Shown: piece after piece, positions 1 through 8,967 of the stretch
Layout: every line of letters starts with the position of its first letter
Numbering within the stretch: the stretch's first letter is position 1
Source of the DNA: Pleurotus ostreatus/Saccharomyces cerevisiae fusant
Lineage: Eukaryota; Opisthokonta
NCBI GenBank assembly: GCA_024196135.1
Contig: JAMQCK010000498.1
Coordinates: 1-21,368, forward strand
DNA: 21,368 bases
Reading direction: 5' to 3'
The notes under the pieces: model-generated
What the model was told of the DNA's origin: nothing
The model's database searches: none
The model's input: the letters and a program-made list of their open reading frames with translations, nothing else
Made by a program: the position numbers and the translations under genes

Positions 1-1061
1 GAACACGAAGAAGATGAACGCGCAGACGAAGATGAACCAGCGCGTGAGCTCGAGCGCGCGGTACGTGATGGGCACGCCCTTCCACAGCACGGCCGGGATC
101 TGGTTGACGTGCGAGAAGTTCAGGTGTGTGTCCTCCCAGGATATCCACGGCTGCATCTCGCTGAATTGAGTGTTCATGTACAGCCCGAAGCTGCCGATGG
201 GGATGGTGAGGCAGATCTCGATGGCGGCGAGGCACATGAGGCGGAAGTAGCGGTTCGCGGTGAGGTTGCTGTGCGCGGCGAGGTACTCGTTGAAGTGCCG
301 GCGGCGCTTGTTGAAGTTGTAGATGCTGAGCACTTCGCGAATGTCAGTTGCGCTCTAGGGAAAGCAGATGCGCGGACGTACTGCAGTAGACCGCGGAGAC
401 GCAGCCGATAGCTATCGGCCAGCCCGTCACGCAGACGATTGCAACCCAGGTGTTGTATGTTGCGGGGTAGCACCCAATGTCTTCGTAGATATCGTAGCGG
501 TGCCCTTGCGGGATATATTCTGCGATGCGGTCAGCAAGGTTCGAACGGAAGACCTTCGCATTCGATACATACGGAGAATCATAACAAGCACGGGGAGTCC
601 CATCCCGATCAACAGGTCCATCATGACCTCGCGCCTCCTCTGCATGAGGCGTTAGCAATGGAGGGGAGGGGGGCACGAGCTGCGCACCTCAGGCTTGGAT
701 TTGGTGACCGTCCGCACGGTCGCAATGTAGTAGAGGCGGCGGTTGATGACGAGGGAGGCGGCGGGGATGGCGACTGAAGTTCCAATGATGACTCTCGCAG
801 CTAACGGCAGTGTTAGCGCGATCGGGAGTACGTGAAAGAGCTCCGCCACGCACAGATATCGCACCAGACGGGTGCCCAGTCGATTGCGTTCCCCGACCAG
901 ACTATGGAGTTCACCAGCTGGCAGAGACACGCGACTGCGACCCATAGCATGTAGAGACAGGTTCCTGTGTTCCACGCCTCGAGATGCCAGGGCAGCGGCA
1001 GCAAAGTCATGATGATCCCGAAGACCATGAACATGGAGAAGACCCAGTTGGGATACGACAT
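1..1061 (-). CDS. STE3: STE3-type pheromone receptor, 3' end beyond window
   Basis: A G-protein-coupled plasma-membrane receptor (STE3 family) that binds farnesylated lipopeptide pheromones in basidiomycete mating. The start at 1061 gives MSYPNWVFSMF, the usual short extracellular N-terminus running straight into TM1. Introns, all with good donors and AG acceptors: 802-854 (GTGCGT, GCTAAC branch), 640-687, 520-572 (GTATGT) and 333-381 (GTACGT). Exons join in frame and give 286 codons inside the window. Family hallmarks seen: LPLPWHLEAWNTGT, NSIVWSGNAIDWAPVWCDI, QGHRYDIYEDIGCYPATYNT, YLAAHSNLTANRYFRLM and PWISWEDTHLNFS. Seven hydrophobic segments are present, the last (WFIFVCAFIFFVF) ending at the window edge, so only the cytoplasmic tail is missing. 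No frameshift or internal stop was seen. The coding frame is open to base 1. The family is certain; the mating specificity cannot be read. Confidence 0.94.
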
Positions 1062-2608
1062 CTTAGCGAAGTCGAGGGAGCCTGCAACGACTGCAGCGGA
1101 TGTCGGGAGGGTCGGGGCGGTGAAGGGGGATGGGGGAGAGAAGCTCAGAAGATTTCCGGCTCAATCAGGGACCCGTTTTAAAGCCTGCCTCGCGCCCCAG
1201 CATGTGGCTGATCTTCACCGGCAACATGAAGGGGTTCCTTCCAAACATGGACGCTTATAACGAATGGGGTAAAGTCCTAAAAGATGCAATCCCTTTCAAA
1301 ACGGGACTTTGCACCGGGAGTTTCCACGCGGAACGTGGGATGAGGGCGCTCGCCACACGAAATGAGGGTGCCCTGTCCGAGGTACGATGTGTAGACCAGG
1401 CTAGAGCGCGCACTAGAGAGCAAAGAGGATAGCGTTCATGATAGCGGGCCCCGCCACGAGCATCGAGAGTTTGCCGCGTTGTAGCCCGAAAAGGCAGGCT
1501 GAAGCCCCCAACATTCCCCTTGACGACGAGCATGAGAAAGCGCTGCAAAACGCGGTGAGCTTGCTGAAAGCTCGCCAGGGTGCGCGGTAGAGGATGCCGA
1601 ACATGAGGAGGACTCAGAACAGTCGGTGACAGGCTCGCCAGCGGAAATCGATATTCGCCGGTTTTTCGTTACGTAGGATCGCGCAGGTCACCGGGCAAGG
1701 GGGCCTTCCCGGGCTCGCCGAGGACCCCAGATAAGCAGAGGAGGAAGAGCAAGCGGGAGGGCGTCTTTGCGCGCTACGGGCGGACGAGGAAGTACGGCGG
1801 GAAAGAGAAACACATCGTACGTCTGTCCTTAAGTACTGAAAGACAGCGGTACTATATCACTCACCGGAAGCTCCTTTGTCCTCTTTATTGTCTTTTTGCG
1901 ACGCTTTGTCCGCCAAAGAGGCACGGGGCGGAACTTCGGCCTCGTGGAGATTGAGATTGAATGGACCGCGTGATAGCGGGACCCACGTGTTCCGACCGCA
2001 GGAAAGTCGAGGATTTCTGTGCGTAAAGAACACGAACGCATCTGCGCGTGGAGATGGCTCCAGAGCCCCCTCGTGTTAGATGGAGGAAGGCGTCGGCGTC
2101 TGCAGCGAAGTCAGCGCAGCACTGGACACAGCTCGTGCGACAGCCTCGACGCCGCCAAGATAAAGGGCTCTACCCCGAACTTCCTCAAGACGAGCAAGTT
2201 CGCGCCTTCAAGATGCGAAAGCTTTGAGTTCTCGAGGTCTGTACAAGTAGCATTCTGAATCTGCAGTCGATGGGGGACAAGTCGATGCATTAGGCGACGC
2301 TAAGATACAAGAGCTTGTGAGGGGAAAGAGAGGCTTGAGACGGACAGAGGACACAATATGTACATGGGCACAGGATGATGTGCGCAAGCATGAAGCTTAT
2401 GAGTGGGAACCAAACGACACGAGCCATTCATCATACGCATAGGAGGGACTATAGCTACAAGGATGAGAAGATGAGAAAGGTCCTGACCGCTCACCAACGC
2501 CATGCTCAGAGCGCCTGCTCGAAGACGCTGCTCAGAGCGCCTGCTCGAAGACGTCGCTCGAGCGCCACCTAAGTGACGCCGCTCAGGGCGCCACCTAGGA
2601 GACGTCGC
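1062..2608. other. Intergenic region between the two receptor genes
   Basis: About 1.5 kb with no convincing gene. The part just upstream of the receptor start at 1061 is pyrimidine-rich on the minus strand, as in fungal leaders, and has a TTTAAA element near 1177-1182 that could act as a TATA-like box. I searched both strands for a pheromone precursor ending (Cys, two aliphatic residues, any residue, stop) and found none with an open frame behind it. Open frames of 60-100 codons occur on both strands but show no recognisable composition. The right end is occupied by the 26-bp minisatellite. Confidence 0.6.
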
Positions 2609-2632
2609 TCAGAACGCCTGTCCGAACACACC
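2504..2632. repeat. 26-bp minisatellite, five units
   Basis: Five consecutive copies of a 25-26 bp unit beginning GCTCAGAGCGCCTGCTCGAA (2504, 2530, 2556, 2581, 2607), with a partial sixth copy from 2633. The first two differ only in their last two bases; units 3-5 have diverged, and unit 3 is one base shorter. The array runs across the stop codon of the receptor gene on the minus strand (stop at 2609-2611), so array length changes could alter that receptor's extreme C-terminus or 3' UTR. Confidence 0.85.
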
Positions 2633-5244
2633 GCTCGAGTTGCGCGAGTGGGTCGAGGGCACGGGCGAGGGCGGGGGCGCGGTCGATGAGTTCTGTATAG
2701 ACGAGATGTCCATGGGCATCGACGAAGACCTGGTGGGCACCAAGGACAGCACCATGGGCGGCGCACCGGAGGGCATGGGCGCCCAATCACTGGCAGACGA
2801 AGTCATCGTCACCCCGAAGGGAACCGGCGGCGGCGAGCACGGCGGCTCCGGCCACGGCGCGCGGCATATGGACGAGATCGTCGACTTCGCGTCCTCGGGG
2901 ATGCTCTGCGACTTGGGCGGGTCGCGGAGGAGGACGAGCGCGGGGTCCGAGTGTTGGCGGTCGTGCAGGTCAGCGCGGCCGCTACTTGAATCCAAGTGTT
3001 GAGTGTGGACGGCGTCTGATGACTTGCGCTTGGTGAGGTTAGCGCGGTCTGCGGGGTCCCTCAGGACCGAGTCGATGGGCGCTGACATGCGCTGAGCGGG
3101 CACGAGGGGGATGGAGGGCGGCCGAGGCGGCGTGCACGAGGGCGGGCGTTGTAGAACGCCGCGCCGTGAGGGCGAGGAGTATGCGGGAGGGGGAGACATG
3201 ACGGTGGGTGAGGTCAAGCCGTACGTGGGCGACGTCAAGCCACACGTGGGCGAAGTCAACCCACGAGTAGGCGACGTCAGACCCAACGACCGCGCAACCG
3301 GCGACTGCATATATTCCATCGTGTTCTCGCGGAAGGCCGCGTCGGAGTCGTAGCTCGAGGTCGGCGAACCGTTCTTGTTCTTGCCCTCGTTCATTACGCC
3401 AATCTTGTTGTCATTCGTCACTGCACCCTTGCTTGGTATGACGATCTTCTTGAGATTCCACTTAGGCGACTTGCGCCCGCCGTCGAGCATGTCGTCCCAG
3501 CCGGAGCGCAGCTGCGTGCCATCGCGCGCCTCTGAGTCAGGCCTGAATACATCCAGCATCAGCACGAACAAGTCCCATGGCAGCGACTCCGTACGCGAAG
3601 TCTGAAGACACGAACCTGATAGACAATGGAACCACAATCGCCGGCGCCCTTGGGCGCTGCTCAGGCAAGCGCAAGCTCTCCTTGATCTTCTTCCACCCTG
3701 AGGGACCATCAGCATCGCTCCCGACAGCGCTCGTGGCCACCGAAAAGCGCGAGGACGGGACCGGGGAGGGGTCGATGAGCGATGAGCAGGGGTCGGCGAA
3801 AGAGGAGCAAGGTTCGACGAAGGTCGTGGAGGCCGAGCGCGACGATTGTCGGTCACGGTCGGAAAACGGGATCCCGACAATGTCTTCGCATCTACCACAG
3901 CCGTGAGAGATCATCGACGTGCAAGCGGAAAGAATACCAACATCATGGAGAGCGTCTGGGCTGACTTCGCTCTAGCTGGCTTCGGTGGCTTCGCCTGGAC
4001 CGGCTTGGGCAGCTTCGGCGCACGCACGAAAATGCCCTTCATCGAGCAGCTTATGTCGGAGTATTTGGACTTGAGCGAAGGACGCTCCGTGGCGTGGAAG
4101 AACGATATTGTGGACTCAGGGCGAACGGGAGGTGGCTGACTTCTGCATAAATGTGTCAGCGCACGTCTATCAGACATAACGAGCGAACCGCTCACTTCGA
4201 GAAGACTCCACGAACGCGAGCCCAAACGGACTCAACGATCTCCCTCCGCTCGCCGCCAAACGCAACGAAGCAAAACAGCCACAAAAACGTCACCACGGGC
4301 GCGATCCACCACATCACCTCCGCCGCCTGCGCCTCGCTGCCATGAATGACGCTGACTTCGCTCATATGCGAGTGGACAGCAGCCCACGAGCCCCACGGGA
4401 CGACGGTAGGCGAAAACACGCCGAACAGAGTAGCGATGACGACGAGACTGCACGCCGTGCTGGCGAAGCAGAGGTTGCGTAGGAGGAGGCCGGAGGATAT
4501 AGGGGTCCGCGAGGATAGGTGCTCGTCGAGGAGTGTCGAGGGGAGGCGGGTAGCGTGGTGTACGGCGATGCCTGTACAGGAGGAAGTCTGTTTGAGCGGT
4601 GCAGCGGAAGAAAACGATGCAGATACTTGCAGGACAGAGCGAAGGCTGCCACGCATTCTATAGCAGGAGGTAGCCACATAAGGATAAGCGATGGAGATGA
4701 TGGATGTATGGACGCGACGCAGCCGATATCGGCCGCTATCGCGAACCGTTGGTCTTGAACGATGAAGTCTGTCCAAGGACATCAGCATGAGACGCACTAA
4801 AGCGAAGTGGAGATGAGACGTACGCAGGAGCATATATAAGACGGGAATGACGATACAGAACAGGATTTCTATTGATACAGTGTTGCGGCGAGCATTGGGT
4901 CCAGGATTGCGTGCAGAGGCGAGGAATTCGAGCACGCGCAGCATGCAGAGGGCGCAGCCGGCGACGCCCATCAACGCGGCAAGCATGACCTTCGTCACTG
5001 ATGGCATGTCAGTATGCGTGAGAGAATGATCAGGATAGCACGCACCGAGATCACACCAAGTCAGAGCGCGCACGCCCGCATTACCCGCCCACATAACGGC
5101 GTTCACGGCATGGATAGCGTTCCATGCCAGTAGCCACAGGAGAAGACAAGTCGAGGGGATATCGCGCCGGACGCGCTTGAAGGGTAAGGCTACAAGAAGG
5201 ATGCAGACGGAGAGAAATGAGAACACAGGGAATTCGGCGCGCAT
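2609..5244 (-). CDS. STE3: STE3-like pheromone receptor with long cytoplasmic tail
   Basis: A second STE3-family seven-transmembrane receptor. The start at 5244 gives MRAEFPVFSFLSV; an in-frame ATG at 5319 would add 25 residues. Introns: 4998-5045, 4769-4823, 4522-4577, 4143-4195 (GTGAGC, GCTGAC branch, TGCAG), 3892-3941 and 3543-3615. The seven exons total 2301 nt, exactly in frame, giving 766 residues. Family motifs: NAVMWAGN, RALTWCDL, IVQDQRFAI, ADIGCVASIHP, LMWLPPAIE and PWGSWAAVHS. TM7 is MWWIAPVVTFLWLFCFVAF. Beyond residue about 296 comes a tail of roughly 470 residues rich in Ser, Thr and Pro, with basic patches (KLPKPVQAKPPKPARAK) and four GLTSPTx repeats. If the 4143-4195 intron is retained, translation stops at 4192 with a 297-residue receptor. 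The receptor core is secure. The 4522-4577, 3892-3941 and 3543-3615 introns are my best frame-consistent fit and less certain. It may be a mating receptor or a non-mating receptor-like paralogue. Confidence 0.82.
3201..3283 (-). repeat. 21-bp coding repeat (GLTSPTx, four units)
   Basis: Four consecutive 21-bp units inside the last exon of the long-tailed receptor encode GLTSPT followed by R, C, Y or V. Each unit has a Thr-Ser-Pro-Thr core, so it presents one Ser-Pro dipeptide. The near-identity of the DNA units shows recent tandem duplication. Such sites could be substrates for proline-directed kinases, which is inference. Confidence 0.85.
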
Positions 5245-6468
5245 TGCGGAAGGGCGGAAGTTCGGGTGGAGGATTAGGGGGTAAAAAGGGGAGGCGGAAG
5301 AGAACGAAGAAAGGCGCAAAGGAGGGTCGAAGATGTGCTGAGGCGGTCTTTAAGTGTGTATGCGGACGTAAGAAGAACAAGGGCGAAGGGGAGGAAGAAG
5401 GTCAATCATCTTTATCCGCCGCGCGCGTGGCGTAAACGCGAAAAGGACTACAAGCGGGTTACCAAAGGTAGACACAACACACACGGACCAGGCATCCGAG
5501 AGGCCAGCGCGAGGCGGCCGCGAAGCACAGTGCGGCGCGTCACCGTCCCCGGTTGGAAACTTGAAAGATAGTCGTGCTTACCGACGGGGTAAAGTACAAA
5601 GGAGCTTCCTCTTTTGGAAACAAGGCCGAGGATGCCTTCATGTCGGGCGCGGAGGCGCAACTATTACGTGGAGATGGCTGAGGTTTAGCGTGGGATGACA
5701 CTGGGGCCGTCATCCTTGGGCGTCATGACCGTACGGCGCGCTGGATGACGGCGGGAAAGGCCTTCTTCAGTGTGTCGATTACGACATTCAATGTTCCAGA
5801 GCATTCAAGCCATATGCTATCTAGATTCGGTGTATGCAGCAATAGTCTCCTCATCTGTCGAAGAAGACCGGTGAGCTTGATGTCCGAAAATCTGGAGAAC
5901 AAATTGCATTTCAGCTGGAGCCAGCAACGCACCATGGGTATCTAGCCTATTCAAGTCCATGCAGTCAGCATATAGGGAGAATATAGTTCAGTCCGGAGGA
6001 AGAAGGCAGCCGGCCAAGCGTTCCACGACGGAAGTATGGACGTTCGTGTCGAGGAGGGGACGAGTGATGCACGGTCACTTTGGTCACGGCACTGTCACAC
6101 CGTTACGAAAACATCACGTGTCGCTTGGGAAAATCGAACGAACTTGCTGCCGACCACCATAGCAAGGCTTTGAATTCCGAATCGAGGCTTTTGACATCCT
6201 TACCGTCTTAAAAATGCACGAATTTTCTATCCGGACGTGCCAGCTTTATTCAGCAACTCCAGGCCCAGAATCGCATCGCATCGCCTTCCGACAGACGGGC
6301 TGCCTTTCATTTGCGGTCACTTGTACCCTTCATTCCGGCCCTCAACGTCCCACTCCCCTACGTCCTGCGTCGTGAAAGTATGTCCAGCATAGACAAAGAA
6401 AGAGGCGGCATCCCACGCAAGATTTCCCGACACATGGCTCAGAAGTCTCTTGAATGGCGCTCGTGATC

Positions 6469-6627
6469 TCATCTTACCGGCGGCAGCCCGATGGCGTCTT
6501 GCTCGGGCTTTTGGGTGGCTTCTTCTCCTTGTCGATGAATATCTACGACGAAGAGGAACGGACTAAGAAATGCCCGACGCCCATGGCATCTATCAGAACC
6601 GCCATGTAGCGCAGTGCGGTCGGCCAT
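6469..6627 (-). CDS. Possible small ORF or gene remnant, unknown
   Basis: A 52-residue minus-strand frame starting MADRTALHGGSDRCHGRR and ending EQDAIGLPPVR. The end looks protein-like rather than random, and an overlapping minus-strand frame also reads plausibly (WPTALRYMAVLIDAMGVGHF, closed by a stop). The region holds a pyrimidine-rich stretch ending in TAG that could be an intron acceptor, and an AATAAA on the same strand near 6244-6249. This could be the last exon of a small gene or a decayed fragment. I do not recognise the family and would not defend the exact limits. Confidence 0.2.
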   Translation of the reverse strand: MADRTALHGGSDRCHGRRAFLSPFLFVVDIHRQGEEATQKPEQDAIGLPPVR

Positions 6628-7053
6628 ATGTGAGTACCCAGATATCAAGAGGTCGACCTTTCACTCACGCTATTCTCATCAATCTTATCAGTCTATCACG
6701 AGTAGAGCCTGTTGCCAGAAGCTGCGTCGACGCGAAGTAATGTTATACAAGCTTTGAAGCACGTTACAGAGTACCCAAATTACGCTACAATATGGTGAGG
6801 CGCCAAGCGGGCACCCGCTTTCTTTTCGTCATCGAGACCCGTCTCGTAAGGAGCCCTCTTTTCTTTGCCGCTGGAGTCCCTTCACCCTTGGCCCTGCCCA
6901 CAGAAGCCTGTGACGGCGTCCTCCGGAGCGCGTGCTCCCCGAATACAAGGTCCTTATCACTCTCTTAGCAGGATCCGCTGCGGCCGGCGCCATACGTTCC
7001 CCCACACTATCACCGCGCGAAGACGTGGATGAGGGCATTCACAGCCCTCGGGG

Positions 7054-7179
7054 CGTATAGTGAGCTCTTCGTATGAATGGACTGTTCTTCGTATGAATGG
7101 GATGACCACCGTACGTATGGGCGGCTCTCAGTCATATGTTTTGACTTCCCTTCGTATGTATAGCACTCGACGGCGTATA
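7054..7179 (+). promoter_or_regulatory. CGTATR motif cluster upstream of membrane-protein gene
   Basis: Six CGTATG or CGTATA hexamers in about 125 bases: 7054, 7070, 7090, 7114, 7153 and 7174. The second and third lie in near-identical 17-bp direct repeats (CTTCGTATGAATGG core) exactly 20 bp apart, about two helical turns. The last, GGCGTATAAG, resembles a TATA box and sits about 115 bases before the ATG at 7293. The arrangement suggests a multi-site regulatory element for the downstream gene, but no transcription factor is identified. Confidence 0.4.
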
Positions 7180-7292
7180 AGAACGTCGGGCGTTTTCCAC
7201 TCTGCGCCCTTCGGCGCCCCACGTTTCCCGTCCTACCTCACCTTCACGGTGCTCACGCTCTCTGAACCTCGTGGCACTGTCCCTCGCCCACC

Positions 7293-8967
7293 ATGACGCC
7301 GGAAGAGGACAGGCTGCTCTACGCGTTCGGGCGTAATGAGATGAAGAACGTGGTCGTGATGTTCTTTATGGCTGTCGCGTACGGTGAGTCGCGATCCCTC
7401 TAACAACTCGTCCTATACTCACATATCGTAGGCATCTTTCTCTGCTTGACGCCTCTCGCGCTGCTCGTCATGCTGTACGTCACCCTTCATCTGCTCTCAC
7501 ATCACCTTCGCATCCTACTCGCCCTTCCCCGCTCACCTCACTCGACCTCACCTGGACACTCACACCCACCCCCAGCCGCCGCGCCCGCACGCGCACCATC
7601 CTCATCCAAATCGGCGTCATCCTCCTCCTCTTCGCCAGCGTCACCATCAACACCGCCTGCGTCCTCGCTGTCATCCTCCTCCAGCTCTCGCGCGGGTTCA
7701 CCAGGAATCTCGACGAGCCGATCCTGCAGAGGTTCATCGCGGCCGACCACGAGACGCTGTGGATGTTTGTGTATCAGACGTGGGCGCAGCCGATTCAGGT
7801 GGGTGGTGAGGGAGGGGGGTTGCGTGATGGTGACACCCCTGGCCAAGAACGCCCGTGAGGCTGACAAGCGCCACAGTTTGTCGCGGGGGATTCGATTATC
7901 GTGTGGCGCGCCTGGATATTCTGGAGAGGGAGGCGAGGGGTGCAGTATGCGCTGCTCGTTGTTCTGATCGCGGATGCTGGTATGCTGCTCAACAGATATA
8001 TATTCTCTATTTCTAAGAAGACTATAGCGATGGCCATCGCCTTCGGCGTGTGGACGACGGAGAAGATTTACGACACCATTCGTGATCCGGGCGTAGGAGC
8101 GGCTATGCTCGGCGCATCGACGTTTTTATCCTTCGGCACGAACCTCTTCTCCACGGCGGCTATAGCTATTCGGGCATGGTGAGCTATGACTGCTTTTTGG
8201 ATACAGGCTCACTAACGCGATTGATGCAGGCAGAACCACCGTCGACTGGCGGCGACATTCAGTTTCTCTGGCGTGGCTGGTCGCGGCCAGAATATACGGC
8301 GATTGGAGAGCGCCTTCTTTATCCTTGTAGAAAGTGGCGCGTTTCTGTGCTTGTGCCAAGTAAGTCAGAATCCCGGCCGTCCCGCGAAGAGAAAAGGCTG
8401 ATATAGCTTCATCTATACCAGTTTGTCTACGCCATCCTCTCAGTGCTCGACGGGCGCAACGGCTCACCACTCGACTGGGGAACTAGCTTGACGGGGACGC
8501 TCAGTCAGATGCTCGCCGTGAGTGGTCTTCACGTCTACTCTCCTTCGGCGATGCCTGTATCTCACCGCCGAGCCCAACAGGCCCTCAACCCCGTCCTCGT
8601 CATCCTCCTAGTCCGCCTTCGCTTCTCCATGATCGACTCCGACTCCGACTTGTCCACCACCACGACCACCACCCGCGGCCTCACGCACGTCGAGCGCATC
8701 GCGCTCTCGCAGCGCTCGCGCTCGCTCGACCTCGAGTCGCAGGGGCCGAAGACGCCCGTGAAAGAGGCCGCGCCGTGGAAGGATGCTGGCGCGCGCGAGA
8801 CATGGAAAGACCCCGAGGCGCGCGGGACGTGGAGAGTTCCCGAGGGGCGGGCGGCGTGGCGAGATATCCCGAAGTCGGAGGAACCTTGGCAGGAGCCGAG
8901 CCTGTATACCCATGCGTCGATCGATGGTGTTGCGGTGCAGACCGTGACGACGCAGCATGCGCTGTAA
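7293..8967 (+). CDS. Seven-pass membrane protein, unknown function
   Basis: Seven exons, 1272 nt, 423 residues. Introns: 7384-7431, 7475-7575, 7799-7876, 8179-8229, 8360-8421 and 8518-8580, all GT-AG and frame-consistent. The protein starts MTPEEDRLLYAFGRNEMKN and has seven hydrophobic segments, for example VVVMFFMAVAYGIFLCL, ILIQIGVILLLFASV, YALLVVLIADAGML, FFILVESGAFLCLCQFVYAI and LNPVLVILLVRLRF. A QFVAGDSIIVWRAW stretch lies near the third segment. The topology and layout resemble the many uncharacterised seven-pass proteins of Agaricomycetes. It is not STE3: none of the receptor motifs seen in the two genes to the left occur. The cytoplasmic C-terminus (about 120 residues) is hydrophilic and ends with four degenerate repeats, each starting with Trp. 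Exon boundaries are secure; the function is not known from sequence. Confidence 0.87.

Larger units (their letters stand above)
5245..7292. other. Intergenic region, 2 kb, no secure gene
   Basis: Lies between the divergently transcribed receptor (minus) and the seven-pass membrane protein gene (plus). The first 170 bases are strongly purine-rich on the plus strand, that is a CT-rich stretch on the receptor's coding strand just upstream of its start, typical of fungal core promoters. No pheromone-type C-terminus was found on either strand. A short minus-strand frame at 6469-6627 and a cluster of CGTATR motifs at 7054-7179 are listed separately. Nothing else is recognisable. Confidence 0.55.

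Noticed and set aside
2640..3002. Plus-strand frames opposite the receptor tail and opposite the coiled-coil genes.
   Set aside because: They are antisense shadows of GC-rich repetitive coding sequence and lack start context or domains.
3537..3914. Separate 125-codon minus-strand ORF and a 429-codon ORF start at 3898 as independent genes.
   Set aside because: Both are better explained as exons of the receptor tail joined by introns 3892-3941 and 3543-3615, which bring the frames together exactly.
4660..4690. Apparent frameshift in the fifth membrane segment of the second receptor.
   Set aside because: Re-reading the bases shows SLILMWLPPAIE is in one continuous frame.
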